DNA from: Proluteimonas luteida
Lineage (GTDB): Bacteria; Pseudomonadota; Gammaproteobacteria; Xanthomonadales; Xanthomonadaceae
Assembly (NCBI RefSeq): GCF_021191695.1
Contig: NZ_JAIWPT010000002.1
Location: 62,001-126,000 of the forward strand
Length of the DNA: 64,000 nt
Reading direction: 5' to 3'
The position numbers were made by a program, and so were the translations under genes. Under the pieces are notes generated by a model. That model was not told where the DNA came from, made no database searches, and saw only the letters and a list, made by a program, of their open reading frames with translations. Positions 47,568 to 59,425 of the stretch are shown in pieces; position 1 is the first letter of the stretch, and each line of letters begins with the position of its first letter.

Positions 47568-47639
47568 GTAGGTCGGGGCGACGCCCCCGACGCGCTGCAC
47601 GTCCAGACATGGCGCGTCGGGGGCATTGCCCCGACCTGC
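47568..47639. repeat. GTAGGTCGGGGC-type repeat, one unit
   Basis: GTAGGTCGGGGCGACGCCCC to GGGGGCATTGCCCCGACCTG, an inverted pair around about 15 bp. It sits in the convergent gap between ampR and the lipoprotein gene and may serve as a two-way terminator. Confidence 0.7.
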
Positions 47640-47667
47640 TGTTTACGGGCCGGAAATAGCGCGGCCC

Positions 47668-48360
47668 TCAGTAGCCCCAGGGCGTCGGCGGCGCGGCAAC
47701 GGTCTTCGTCAGGTCGAACTCGACCTGGAACTTGCGGCCGCCGGGGCGCGACAGCTCGTAGACGAAGCGCTGGCCGGGGTGGATCTCCATCGCCCAGACG
47801 TTGGTGACCGACGCGGCCAGCCCCTCGCGCTCGAACATCTCGATCGACTCGGCATCGACCGGGAATTCCTGGCGTTCCGCGGTGCCGGGGGTCGCGGTGT
47901 CGCCGCCGTACATCGTCACCGGGTCGTCGCTGCCGTCGGGCAGGCGGTGGTCGTGCTTCAGGCGCAGGCCGTCGTCGGTGCGGGTCAGGATCCAGGTGCG
48001 CGAGTGGTCGTCGCCGACATGGAAGGGGATGCGCAGCTCCTTCTCACGGTCGTTGCAGCCGCGCACGTGCATGACCAGGGTCTTGCCCTCGAACGGGTCG
48101 GGCGGCGCATCGGCCGCCGGCGCCGGCTCGTTGGCGACGATGCGGCCCTCGAAGGCCTCGCCGCAATGGCGGGCGATCGCGGCCAGGAATTCGTCGGCAG
48201 GCGCCTTCTGCAGCGCGGCATCGACGGCGGCCGCCGCGGCGGCGGCATCGGCGGTGGGGTTGGCGGGCGCGGGCCGGGCCGGCTCGGCCGGCTCGTTCGC
48301 ACCGCAGGCGGCGAGCGCGAGTGCGGTGGCAAGGACAGTGCAGCGGAAGGTGATGTTCAT
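47668..48360 (-). CDS. Hypothetical lipoprotein
   Basis: 230 aa with a lipoprotein signal ending LAAC (Cys19), then an Ala/Pro-rich linker to about residue 45, and a globular domain containing two further cysteines (in RHCGEAF and RGCNDRE) that may form a disulfide. I do not recognise the family. It stands alone between the repeat and the ABC-F gene. Confidence 0.8.
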   Translation of the reverse strand: MNITFRCTVLATALALAACGANEPAEPARPAPANPTADAAAAAAAVDAALQKAPADEFLAAIARHCGEAFEGRIVANEPAPAADAPPDPFEGKTLVMHVRGCNDREKELRIPFHVGDDHSRTWILTRTDDGLRLKHDHRLPDGSDDPVTMYGGDTATPGTAERQEFPVDAESIEMFEREGLAASVTNVWAMEIHPGQRFVYELSRPGGRKFQVEFDLTKTVAAPPTPWGY

Positions 48361-48471
48361 GGCCGAACCCTAACCGCAGCGGTCATGCCGCGCAAATCGC
48401 GGCGCGGCGCCGCCGGCCGTACCGGCAAGGCGCATCCCTCTACCGCTCCCCGGTTTCACGGGAGCGCGCGC

Positions 48472-50460
<1,989 letters not shown>

Positions 50461-50618
50461 GGCGTGGATTCTACCGGACCGTACGGCCGGCACTCCGGCA
50501 GCACACCCGATCCGCGGCGATTTTCGATACGGATGCAACCTTTGACCGGTTTGTTACAAATATGTTAGAGCCAAAGGGCAGCCGCTTCGCCAACCCTCCC
50601 CCATAGAAGGTAAGCCGC

Positions 50619-53003
50619 ATGTCCCGACATCCCCTGCACCTGGCCCTGGTGGCCGCACTCGTCAGCCCCGCCGTCCTCGCCCAGGACGCCCCCGCCCAGC
50701 AGGCGCCGCGCACGCTCGACACCCTGATCGTCACCGGCACCCGGATCAGCGACCGCACCGTGGCCGAGTCGCAGTCGCCGATCGACATCCTCACGCCGGA
50801 AATCCTCACCTCCACCGGCACGGTCGAGCTGGCCACCGCGCTGTCGCGCGCGCTGCCGTCGCTGAACTTCCCGCGCCCGGCGATCAACGACGGCACCGAC
50901 GCGGTGCGCCCGGCGCAGATCCGCGGCCTGTCGCCCGACCACGTGCTGGTGCTGGTCAACGGCAAGCGCTACCACTCCGGCGCGCTGGTCAACGTCAACG
51001 GCTCGCAGGGGCGCAGCTCGTCGCCGGTCGACCTCAACACCATTCCGATCTCGGCGATCGAGCGCGTCGAGGTGCTGCGCGACGGCGCCTCGGCGCAGTA
51101 CGGCTCCGACGCGATCGCCGGCGTCGTCAACATCGTGCTCAAGGGCCGTGCCGACAGCGGCGGCCTCGCGCTGCGCTACGGCCAGACGTCCGCCGGCGAC
51201 GGCGAGCAGTACCAGCTGACCACCGATATCGGTTTCGCGGTCGGCGAGGGTTTCATCCACCTCTCCGCGCAGGCCGGCCACCAGGACCAGACCGACCGCG
51301 CGCGGCCCTACATCGGCACGCCCAGCGCCACGTCGGCGCCGCTGGGCCGGGTCGTGCAGCGCCAGGGCGACCCCGAGGTCGACCACGGATCGGTGACCTA
51401 CAACACCGAACTGGATATCACCGACTACCTGACCTTCTATTCCACCGGCATCTACACCAAGCGCGACGTGCTCTCCAACGGCTTCTTCCGCCCGGCGGGC
51501 GACGCGCGCAACATTCCGGAGATCTATCCGGACGGCTTCCTGCCGCAGATCAACAACGTCTCCACCGACCACCACTTCAGCGCCGGGCTCAGGAGCTACA
51601 CCGCCGGCGGCACCAACATCGACTTCAGCTACACCTACGGCAGCAACGAGCTGACCTTCGACATCAAGAACACCCTCAACCGCAGTCTCGGGCCGACCTC
51701 GCCGACCCAGTTCCATGCCGGCGCGCTGGAGGTCAAGCAGCACGTGCTGAACCTCGACCTCAACAAGCCGCTGGACTGGGGCCTGGCCTATCCCATCACC
51801 CTGTCCTATGGCGCCGAGTGGCGCGGCGACGACTTCAAGCAGTCGGCCGGCGAGCCGCTGTCGTACGCGAACGGCGGCGTGCTCGCGCCCGGGCAGTCCA
51901 CGCCGATTCCCGGGTCGCAGGTATTCCCCGGATTCAAGGACACCGACGGCGGCAATTTCGACCGCAACGCGCTGTCGTTCTACGCCGGCCTGGAAGGCGA
52001 CCTGACCGAGAAGCTCTCGCTGGGCCTGGCCGCGCGCTACGAGGACTTCAGCGACTTCGGCGACACCGCGACCGGCAAGGTCTCGGCGCGCTACGCGTTC
52101 ACCGACGCCGTGGCGCTGCGCGGCACGGTCTCCACCGGGTTCCGCGCGCCGTCGCTGCAGCAGCAGTATTTCCAGTCCACCGCCACCAACTTCATCGGCG
52201 GCGTGCCCTACGACATCGTGACCTTCCGCGTGAACCATCCCGCCGCGCTCGCGCTCGGTGCCGAACCGCTGCAGGCCGAGGAGTCGACCAACTACAGCCT
52301 CGGCCTGGTGCTGCAGCCGGTCGACAACCTGTACGTCACCCTCGACGCCTACCGGATCGAGATCGACGACCGCATCACCCTGTCGGAGAACCTCACCAGC
52401 GATGCCGTGCGCGACTACCTCAACGCCAACGGCTTCCCCGGGGTCGGTGGCGGCCGCTACTTCACCAATGCCATCGACACCACGACCAACGGCGTCGACC
52501 TGGTCGGCACCTACAACTGGGCGCTGCCGGGCAGCACGCTGGACCTGACCCTGGGCTACAACTACAGCAAGACCAAGATCGACCGGGTCTCCGGCAATCC
52601 CGCGTCGCTGGAGGCCATCGACCCCGATGCCGTGCGTTTCGGCCGGGTCGAGCTGGGACGCTTCGAGGTCGGCGCACCGAAGGACAAGTTCCTGCTCGGC
52701 GCCATCTGGACCGTCGGCGGCTTCGAGGTATCGGCGGCGGCGACGCGCTACGGCGAGTTCAGCGTGTTGAACGCCAATCCGGCGCTCGACCAGACCTTCG
52801 GCGCGGAATGGACGCTGGATCTCGCGTTCTCCTACGCGGTCGACAAGTGGAAGTTCACGCTCGGCGGCGACAACGTGTTCAACGCCTATCCCGACGAGGT
52901 CATCTTCGCCAACTCCACCAGCGGCCAGCTGCCCTACAGCGGAAGCTCGCCGTTCGGCTTCAATGGCGCGTTCGTCTACGCCAACGCGGCCTATCGCTGG
53001 TAG
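50619..53003 (+). CDS. TonB-dependent receptor, first of a tandem pair
   Basis: Outer-membrane active transporter. 794 aa: signal peptide (1-21), TonB box DTLIV (34-38), plug domain with [12 protein letters not shown] and the block 134-171, then a 22-strand barrel ending in aromatic NAAYRW. There is no N-terminal signalling (STN) domain. The substrate is not evident, and no sigma/anti-sigma or transport genes adjoin. The upstream region has TTGACC (50542-50547) but no well-spaced -10. Its closest visible relative is the next gene. Confidence 0.93.
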   Translation: MSRHPLHLALVAALVSPAVLAQDAPAQQAPRTLDTLIVTGTRISDRTVAESQSPIDILTPEILTSTGTVELATALSRALPSLNFPRPAINDGTDAVRPAQIRGLSPDHVLVLVNGKRYHSGALVNVNGSQGRSSSPVDLNTIPISAIERVEVLRDGASAQYGSDAIAGVVNIVLKGRADSGGLALRYGQTSAGDGEQYQLTTDIGFAVGEGFIHLSAQAGHQDQTDRARPYIGTPSATSAPLGRVVQRQGDPEVDHGSVTYNTELDITDYLTFYSTGIYTKRDVLSNGFFRPAGDARNIPEIYPDGFLPQINNVSTDHHFSAGLRSYTAGGTNIDFSYTYGSNELTFDIKNTLNRSLGPTSPTQFHAGALEVKQHVLNLDLNKPLDWGLAYPITLSYGAEWRGDDFKQSAGEPLSYANGGVLAPGQSTPIPGSQVFPGFKDTDGGNFDRNALSFYAGLEGDLTEKLSLGLAARYEDFSDFGDTATGKVSARYAFTDAVALRGTVSTGFRAPSLQQQYFQSTATNFIGGVPYDIVTFRVNHPAALALGAEPLQAEESTNYSLGLVLQPVDNLYVTLDAYRIEIDDRITLSENLTSDAVRDYLNANGFPGVGGGRYFTNAIDTTTNGVDLVGTYNWALPGSTLDLTLGYNYSKTKIDRVSGNPASLEAIDPDAVRFGRVELGRFEVGAPKDKFLLGAIWTVGGFEVSAAATRYGEFSVLNANPALDQTFGAEWTLDLAFSYAVDKWKFTLGGDNVFNAYPDEVIFANSTSGQLPYSGSSPFGFNGAFVYANAAYRW

Positions 53004-53030
53004 GCCCGGCCGCGCGCTTCGCTCCACCCG

Positions 53031-53060
53031 GATGCCCCGGCCCGTGCCGGGGCATCGCTT
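53031..53060 (+). terminator. Terminator after the first TonB receptor
   Basis: The stem ATGCCCCGGC/GCCGGGGCAT with a CCGT loop is followed by CGCTTTCG. The same hairpin stem recurs after the second receptor, so it probably came along with the duplication. Confidence 0.65.
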
Positions 53061-53202
53061 TCGTGACGGGCGGCGCATGCCGGAAGCGCAGGCTATTGTC
53101 CCAATATCGAGACGATCGCATCACATTCTTGTCGAGATTGACGCCAGCGAAACAAACCAGTCCAATCCATCCGGACTTCACAGAAAACAAAGGTTTCCCC
53201 CG

Positions 53203-55608
53203 ATGCGCCTTTCCCGTCTTCCCCTCGCCACGGCCGTAGCCCTGGCCCTGACCGCACCCATGACGTTCGCCCAGGATGCCGGCAGCGATGCCCAGACCCG
53301 CACCTCGACCCTCGACACGCTGATCGTCACCGGCACCCGCGTCAGCGACCGCACCGTCGCCGAATCGCAGTCGCCGATCGACATCATCACCTCCGAGGCG
53401 CTGACCGCCACCGGCACCACCGAACTGGCGACCGCGCTGTCGCGGGCATTGCCGTCGCTGAACTTCCCGCGCCCGGCGCTGACCGACGGCACCAGTGCGA
53501 TCCGCCCGGCACAGCTGCGCGGCCTCGCGCCCGACCAGGTGCTGGTGCTGGTCAACGGCAAGCGCCGCCACACCTCGTCGCTGCTGAACCTCAACGGCAC
53601 CATCGGCCGCGGCTCGTCGCCGGTCGACCTCAACACGATTCCGATCTCGGCGATCGAGCGCGTCGAGGTGCTGCGCGACGGCGCCTCGGCCCAGTACGGT
53701 TCCGACGCCATCGCCGGCGTGGTCAACGTCGTGCTCAAGGGCGCGTCGCAGGGCGGCAGCCTGTCGGTCAACTACGGCCAGTACTCGGCCGGCGACGGCA
53801 AGCAGTCGCAGATCGCCGGCGACACCGGCATCGCGCTCGGCGACGACCGCGGCTTCCTGCACCTGTCGGCGCAGGTCGGCCAGCAGGACTCGACCAACCG
53901 CGCGCGTCCGTTCGCCGGCACGCCCGGCCCCACCCAGCCGGCGCTGGGCCAGAAGGCCTTCGTCATCGGCGAGCCGGAGGTCGACTTCGGCGCGGTCGGC
54001 TTCAACACCGATTTCGCGTTCACCGACAGCATCAGCGGCTACGCCTTCGGTACCGCCAGCAACCGCGACATCACCTCGTTCGCGTTCTTCCGCGCGCCGG
54101 CCAACCCGACCCAGAACATCCCATCGATCCATCCCGACGGCTTCCTGCCGGAGATCAACAACATCTCCAAGGACCGCTCGATCGTCGCCGGCCTGAAGGG
54201 CTACACGGCCAGCGAATGGACCTGGGACCTGAGCTACAACTACGGCTACAACCATCTCGAGTTCTATACCCGCAACACGCTCAACGCGAGCCTCGGCCCG
54301 ACCTCGCCGACCTCGTTCTACGACGGCGCGCTGGAGACTACCCAGAACATCGTCAACTTCGACGTCAGCAAGCAGCTCGACTGGGGTCTCGCCTATCCGG
54401 TGACGCTGTCGCTGGGCGCCGAGGCGCGCAACGAGAAGTGGAACCAGTCGCCCGGCGAGTACGGCTCCTACGCCGACGCCGGCAACGGCGTACCGAACGC
54501 GGGCGCCGGCGCGCAGGGCTTCGGCGGTTTCGCGCCGGAAGTCTCGGGCGCCTACGACCGCGACAGCTACGCCGTCTATGCCGGCCTGGAGGCCGACTTC
54601 ACCGAGCAGTTCTCCGCCGGCCTGGCCGCGCGCTACGAGGACTACGACGACTTCGGCAGCCAGGTCTCGGGCAAGCTGTCGGCACGCTACGCCTTCACCG
54701 ACGCGGTCGCGCTGCGCGGCACGGTGTCGAGCGGCTTCCGCGCACCGTCACTGGCGCAGCAGTACTTCCAGACCGTCAGCACGGTGTTCCTGCCAGGCGA
54801 CCCCAACCCTTACGAGATCCGCACCTTCCCCGCCAGCAGCGCGGTCGCGCAGGCCTTCGGCGCCGAGCCGCTGCAGCCCGAGGAATCGCTGTCCTACAGC
54901 CTGGGCGTGGTGCTGCAGCCGGTCGACAACCTGTACCTGACCATCGACGCCTACCAGATCGACGTCGACGACCGCATCGCGCTGTCGTCCAACCTCACCG
55001 GCGACGCGGTGCGCGCGCTGCTGGAATCGCAGGGCATCTTCGGCGTCAACGGCGGCCGCTACTTCACCAACGCCATCGACACCCGCACCCGCGGCATCGA
55101 CGTGGTCGGCAGCTACCGCTGGGACCTGGCGGCAAGCACCCTCGACCTGACCGCCGGCTACAACCACACCAAGACCGAGGTGACGCGCATCGCCGACAAC
55201 CCGCCGGAACTCGACGCGATCGGCGTCGACCTCGAGCGCATCGACCGCGTCGAGATCGGCCGCATCGAGCAGGGCTTCCCGCGCAACAAGCTGCTGCTGT
55301 CGGGCACCTGGAGCACGGCGGACTGGGCGTTCGCGCTCGCCACCACGCGCTACGGCAGCGTCGCCACCACGCCCAACAATGCCGCCAACGACCAGACCTA
55401 TGGCGCGAAGTGGCTGGTGGACGTATCGGCCAGCTACAAGCCGGGCAGCAACTGGACGCTGACGCTGGGCGCCGACAACGTGCTCAACGAGTATCCGGAC
55501 GAGAACACCCTCGCCAACTCGACCAATGGCCAGTTCCCCTACAGCAACCTGTCGCCGTTCGGCTTCGGCGGCGCATTCGGCTACGCCAAGGTCACCTACA
55601 CGTGGTGA
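53203..55608 (+). CDS. TonB-dependent receptor, second of a tandem pair
   Basis: 801 aa: signal peptide (1-23, ending TFAQ), TonB box DTLIV (38-42), plug and 22-strand barrel ending VTYTW. Residues 138-175 are identical to 134-171 of the upstream receptor, and the two align over the whole length with more divergence in the extracellular loops. They are paralogues that have probably drifted in ligand specificity. The 199-bp gap before it has a terminator and room for its own promoter. Confidence 0.93.
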   Translation: MRLSRLPLATAVALALTAPMTFAQDAGSDAQTRTSTLDTLIVTGTRVSDRTVAESQSPIDIITSEALTATGTTELATALSRALPSLNFPRPALTDGTSAIRPAQLRGLAPDQVLVLVNGKRRHTSSLLNLNGTIGRGSSPVDLNTIPISAIERVEVLRDGASAQYGSDAIAGVVNVVLKGASQGGSLSVNYGQYSAGDGKQSQIAGDTGIALGDDRGFLHLSAQVGQQDSTNRARPFAGTPGPTQPALGQKAFVIGEPEVDFGAVGFNTDFAFTDSISGYAFGTASNRDITSFAFFRAPANPTQNIPSIHPDGFLPEINNISKDRSIVAGLKGYTASEWTWDLSYNYGYNHLEFYTRNTLNASLGPTSPTSFYDGALETTQNIVNFDVSKQLDWGLAYPVTLSLGAEARNEKWNQSPGEYGSYADAGNGVPNAGAGAQGFGGFAPEVSGAYDRDSYAVYAGLEADFTEQFSAGLAARYEDYDDFGSQVSGKLSARYAFTDAVALRGTVSSGFRAPSLAQQYFQTVSTVFLPGDPNPYEIRTFPASSAVAQAFGAEPLQPEESLSYSLGVVLQPVDNLYLTIDAYQIDVDDRIALSSNLTGDAVRALLESQGIFGVNGGRYFTNAIDTRTRGIDVVGSYRWDLAASTLDLTAGYNHTKTEVTRIADNPPELDAIGVDLERIDRVEIGRIEQGFPRNKLLLSGTWSTADWAFALATTRYGSVATTPNNAANDQTYGAKWLVDVSASYKPGSNWTLTLGADNVLNEYPDENTLANSTNGQFPYSNLSPFGFGGAFGYAKVTYTW

Positions 55609-55638
55609 GCGACCGCGAGACGCGTCTGCACTGACCAG

Positions 55639-55668
55639 GATGCCCCGGTTCGCCGGGGCATTCTTCTG
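55639..55668 (+). terminator. Terminator after the second TonB receptor
   Basis: ATGCCCCGG-TTCG-CCGGGGCAT with a stable tetraloop is followed by TCTTCTGG. It matches the hairpin after the first receptor. Confidence 0.7.
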
Positions 55669-55867
55669 GTCCGTCTTCCAGCGGCGTCACCATTCCCCGC
55701 CTGCTTCCGGCGCCCGGCGAACCTCGCCGGGCCTGGCGCCACCTGCAAACCGTCGTCAAGCGCGTGGAAGCCGGACTGGGCGATGCGGGCCGCACGACGC
55801 GCGGCGCGGCTTGCCGCATGTCCACCCGTGGGCGACACTGCAACGCCTGTCCGTTGCATTTCCCCCG

Positions 55868-57592
55868 ATGCCGCATAACACCGACCTGATCAACATCATC
55901 GCCGTCGGCCTCGGCATGGCGTTCATCTTCGGCGCCCTCGCCAACCGCCTGCGGCTGTCGCCCCTGGTCGGTTACCTGGTCGCGGGCATCCTCGTCGGAC
56001 CGTTCACCCCGGGCTTCGTCGCCGACCAGGAACTGGCCAACCAGCTGGCCGAGATCGGCGTGATGCTGCTGATGTTCGGCGTCGGCCTGCATTTCTCGCT
56101 GAAGGACCTGATGGCGGTCAAGGCGATCGCCATTCCCGGCGCACTGACCCAGATCACCGTGGCCACGCTGCTCGGCTGGGGGCTGGCGGCGCTGATGGGC
56201 TGGCCCACCGTGCAGGGCATCGTGTTCGGCTTCGCCCTGGCCACCGCCAGTACCGTGGTGCTGCTGCGGGCGATGGAGGAACGCCGCCTGCTCGACACCA
56301 CGCGCGGCAAGATCGCGGTCGGCTGGCTGATCGTCGAGGACCTGGCCTGCGTCATCGCGCTGGTGCTGATGCCGGTGCTGGCCGACGTGGTGCACAGCAC
56401 CGGCGGCGAGCAGACGACGGTCGGCTCGGTGCTGCTGAGCATCGGCTGGACGCTGCTGAAGGTGGCGATGTTCGTCGCCGTGATGCTGCTGGTCGGGCGC
56501 CGGGTGATCCCGTGGGTGCTGGAACGCATCGCCGGCACCGGCTCGCGCGAGCTGTTCACGCTGTCGGTGCTGGCGATCGCGCTCGGCGTCGCGTTCGGCT
56601 CGGCGGCGATCTTCAGCGTGTCGTTCGCGCTCGGCGCGTTCTTCGCCGGCATGCTGCTCAACGAGTCGGAACTCAGCCACAAGGCCGCCAACGACTCGCT
56701 GCCGCTGCGCGACGCGTTCGCGGTACTGTTCTTCGTCTCGGTCGGCATGCTGTTCGACCCGCGCATCCTGCTGGTGCACCCGTGGCAGGTGCTGGCCACG
56801 GCGCTGATCATCATCTTCGGCAAGTCGGCCGCCGCGTTCCTGATCGTGCGCGCGTTCAGGCACCCCACCAGCACCGCGCTGACGATCTCCGCGAGCCTGG
56901 CGCAGATCGGCGAGTTCGCCTTCATCATCGCCGGACTCGGGGTCGCGCTGGAGATCCTGCCGCCCGACGGCCGATCGCTGGTGCTGGCCGGCGCGCTGAT
57001 CTCGATCATGGCCAATCCGCTGATCTTCGGGATGCTCGACCGCTGGCAGGCGAAGAAGAAGGCCGCGACCGCCGCCGCGGCGCCCGAGCCGGTGCAGCCG
57101 ATCCAGGTGATCCCGGCCGACCTGCACGGGCACGCGATCCTGGTCGGCTACGGCCGGGTCGGCCGCCAGCTGGCCGAACTACTGCAGCAGCGCGACGTGC
57201 CGCTGGTGATCGTCGAGGAGGACGCGGAGCTGGTGCGCAAGGCCCGCGACAACGGGCTGCTGGTGGTGCGCGGCAACGTCGCCTCCGAGCCGGTGATGCG
57301 CGAGGCCGCGCCCGAGCGCGCGGCGCTGGCGATCTTCGCGATCCCGCAGGTGTTCGAGGCCGGCGAGGCGATCGAGCGCATGAAGACGCTGAACCCCGCG
57401 ATCACCGTGCTGGCGCGCGCGCACAGCGACAGCGAGGTCAAGCACCTGCTGCAGCACGGCGCCGACGGCGCGATCCTGGCCGAGCGCGAACTGGCCTACT
57501 CGCTGGCCGAGATGGTGATGTCCACGCCGCCGTTCCGCCCGGTGCGGCCCGGCAGCGCCCCGCCGCCGGAGCCCGCGCCGCAGCCAGGCTGA
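55868..57592 (+). CDS. ybaL: YbaL-type monovalent cation:proton antiporter (CPA2/Kef family)
   Basis: 574 aa: about 12 membrane helices of the Na+/H+ exchanger domain (CPA2) with the LIVEDLACVIAL motif of the ion-binding helix, then a cytoplasmic RCK_N nucleotide-binding domain starting HAILVGYGRVGRQLAELL (about 420). No RCK_C domain follows; the C-terminus is Pro-rich. Probably exchanges K+ or Na+ for protons under NAD(H) or similar control. The ATG at 55868 gives the conserved start; the frame is open upstream through repeat-poor noncoding DNA. The sirtuin gene follows by 6 bp. Confidence 0.92.
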   Translation: MPHNTDLINIIAVGLGMAFIFGALANRLRLSPLVGYLVAGILVGPFTPGFVADQELANQLAEIGVMLLMFGVGLHFSLKDLMAVKAIAIPGALTQITVATLLGWGLAALMGWPTVQGIVFGFALATASTVVLLRAMEERRLLDTTRGKIAVGWLIVEDLACVIALVLMPVLADVVHSTGGEQTTVGSVLLSIGWTLLKVAMFVAVMLLVGRRVIPWVLERIAGTGSRELFTLSVLAIALGVAFGSAAIFSVSFALGAFFAGMLLNESELSHKAANDSLPLRDAFAVLFFVSVGMLFDPRILLVHPWQVLATALIIIFGKSAAAFLIVRAFRHPTSTALTISASLAQIGEFAFIIAGLGVALEILPPDGRSLVLAGALISIMANPLIFGMLDRWQAKKKAATAAAAPEPVQPIQVIPADLHGHAILVGYGRVGRQLAELLQQRDVPLVIVEEDAELVRKARDNGLLVVRGNVASEPVMREAAPERAALAIFAIPQVFEAGEAIERMKTLNPAITVLARAHSDSEVKHLLQHGADGAILAERELAYSLAEMVMSTPPFRPVRPGSAPPPEPAPQPG

Positions 57593-57598
57593 GCCGCG

Positions 57599-58357
57599 AT
57601 GCGCATCGCCGTGCTCAGCGGCGCCGGCCTGTCCGCAGACAGCGGCATCCCCACCTTCCGCGACGCGCCGGCCGGTCTGTGGGCACGCTTCGATCCCGCC
57701 GAGCTCGCGACTGCGGCGGCGTTCCGGCGCGATCCCGCGCTCGTCTGGGGCTGGTACCGTTGGCGCGCGGCGATGGTGCGCGCCGCGCGCCCGAACGCCG
57801 GCCATGCCGGCATCGCCGGACTGGCCGCGGCCGGCCACGCGGTCGACGTCGTGACCCAGAACGTCGACGACCTGCACGAGCGCGCGGGCAGCCGCGACGT
57901 CGTCCATCTGCATGGCCGCCTGCTGGCGTCGCGCTGCATCGACTGCGGCGCACGCAGCGAACCCGATCCGATGCTGGGCCCGGGCGCATCGCCCGCCACC
58001 GGCGCCCGCGAACCGCCGCCGGCCTGCGACCGCTGCGGCGGCGATTTCCGCCCGGACGTGGTGTGGTTCGGCGAACCGCTGCCCGTCGACGCATGGCGCG
58101 CCGCGCACGAGGCGATCGCCCGCTGCGCGCTGCTGGTCGTGGTCGGCACCTCGTCGCTGGTCCAGCCCGCAGCCGGCCTGCCGGACATCGCCCTCGCGGC
58201 CGGAACACCGGTGCTGGAGATCAACCCTGCGGCGACCGGGCTGTCGCCGCGCGCCGACGCGCATTGGCGCACGGGCGCCAGCGACGGCATCGCCCGGCTT
58301 GCGGCGGCGCTGGCGGCCGCGCCCGACAATGCACGGGACGCTTTGCGGTCCCGCTGA
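57599..58357 (+). CDS. cobB: NAD-dependent protein deacylase, class III sirtuin
   Basis: 252 aa. It has the Rossmann GAGLSADSGIPTFR (8-21), TQNVD (86-90) and catalytic His105 in HLHG. A four-Cys zinc site is visible (Cys113, Cys116 and CDRCG). Tyr53 and Arg56 (WYRWR) mark class III (SIRT5-like) sirtuins that remove succinyl and malonyl as well as acetyl groups. It is likely cotranscribed with ybaL and converges on the next gene with 4 bp between. Confidence 0.95.
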   Translation: MRIAVLSGAGLSADSGIPTFRDAPAGLWARFDPAELATAAAFRRDPALVWGWYRWRAAMVRAARPNAGHAGIAGLAAAGHAVDVVTQNVDDLHERAGSRDVVHLHGRLLASRCIDCGARSEPDPMLGPGASPATGAREPPPACDRCGGDFRPDVVWFGEPLPVDAWRAAHEAIARCALLVVVGTSSLVQPAAGLPDIALAAGTPVLEINPAATGLSPRADAHWRTGASDGIARLAAALAAAPDNARDALRSR

Positions 58358-58361
58358 GGCG

Positions 58362-59264
58362 TCAGCGCAGCTGCGCGTCCAGCCAGGGCCCGAGCTCGGG
58401 CCAGGCGAATACGAAACCGCTACGCTGCAGACGCGCCGGCACGACCCGCTGGCCGTCGAGCAGCAGCGTCGCCATCTCGCCGAGCGCCAGTTCCAACGCG
58501 CCGCGCGGCACCGCCAGCAGCGCCGGCCGGCGCAGTGCATGCGCCAGCGCCCTGGTGAACGCGGCGTTGTCGACGGCGACCGGCGCAGTGAGGTTGAACG
58601 CGCCCGCCGGCGGCGCCGCATCGCCTTCCAGGTGCGCCAGCAGCAGGGACATGACCGCCTCGACCCAGTCGTCGCGCGCGACCCAGCTCAGCACCTGCCG
58701 GCCGTCGCCGAGCCGGGCACCGAGCCCCAGCGAGAACGGCAGCCACAGCCGCGCCAGCATGCCGCCGTCCGGATGCAGCACCACGCCGGTGCGCAGGCGC
58801 ACCACCGGCACGCCGAGGGACTCGGCCGCGCAGGCCGCCTCTTCCCAGCGCGCACACAGGCGATGCTGGAACTCGTCGTGCGGCGGGCTGTCCTCGTCCA
58901 GGGGACGGTTGCCCTGCGCGCCGTACCAGCCGATCGCCGAACCGCTGAGCAGTACCCGTGGCCGTACCCGGGCATCGCGGATCCAGTCGACGACGACTCC
59001 GGTCGGGATCAGCCGGCTATCGAGCAGCAGGCGCTTGCGCGCGGCGCTCCAGCGGCGGTCGGCGATGCCGGCGCCGGCCAGGTTGACGACGGCATCGAAG
59101 CGGTCGTCCGACCACAGCGACGCGTAGTCGCGCACCCGCACGCCCGCGGGCGCGGCCCGGCCGGCGTCGCGCGAGAGCCAGGTCACGTCGAGGCCGAGCG
59201 ACCGCAGGCGCGTGGTCAGGGCACGACCGAGGAATCCGCTGCCGCCGGTGATTGCCACATGCAT
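58362..59264 (-). CDS. TIGR01777 family NAD-dependent epimerase-like protein
   Basis: 300 aa, extended short-chain dehydrogenase fold. Features: ITGGSGFLGRAL nucleotide motif, VVNLAGAGIADRRWSAARK (signature of the YfcH/TIGR01777 group), SGSAIGWYG with the catalytic Tyr, and a C-terminal DUF1731 segment with VPRGALELALGEMATLLLDGQ. Substrate unknown. The start gives the conserved MHVAITGG; the upstream 12 codons are noncoding. Confidence 0.92.
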   Translation of the reverse strand: MHVAITGGSGFLGRALTTRLRSLGLDVTWLSRDAGRAAPAGVRVRDYASLWSDDRFDAVVNLAGAGIADRRWSAARKRLLLDSRLIPTGVVVDWIRDARVRPRVLLSGSAIGWYGAQGNRPLDEDSPPHDEFQHRLCARWEEAACAAESLGVPVVRLRTGVVLHPDGGMLARLWLPFSLGLGARLGDGRQVLSWVARDDWVEAVMSLLLAHLEGDAAPPAGAFNLTAPVAVDNAAFTRALAHALRRPALLAVPRGALELALGEMATLLLDGQRVVPARLQRSGFVFAWPELGPWLDAQLR

Positions 59265-59366
59265 CGCGTACTCCCCCGCGTGGACCGGTCCGCGCAGCAT
59301 GGACCGGCCGGTCTCAACCCGGCGTCAACGCCCGCGCCGCGGGGCCATCGCCATGGCGGCCGGCCG

Positions 59367-59400
59367 CAAACGACAACGCCCCGCGGTTGCGGGGCGTTGC
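59367..59400 (-). terminator. Terminator of gltA
   Basis: CAACGCCCCGC/GCGGGGCGTTG is a perfect 11-bp stem with a GGTT loop, followed on the minus strand by TCGTTTGC. It is 26 bp past the gltA stop. Confidence 0.7.
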
Positions 59401-59425
59401 ACGGCGACGCGGCGGAACCGGTGGC

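Noticed and set aside
50565-53078. 837-codon open frame antisense to the first TonB receptor, and a similar one antisense to the second
   Set aside because: Low-complexity Val/Gly/Arg/Asp translation mirroring the codon pattern of the receptors; the similarity between the two antisense frames only reflects the paralogy on the coding strand.
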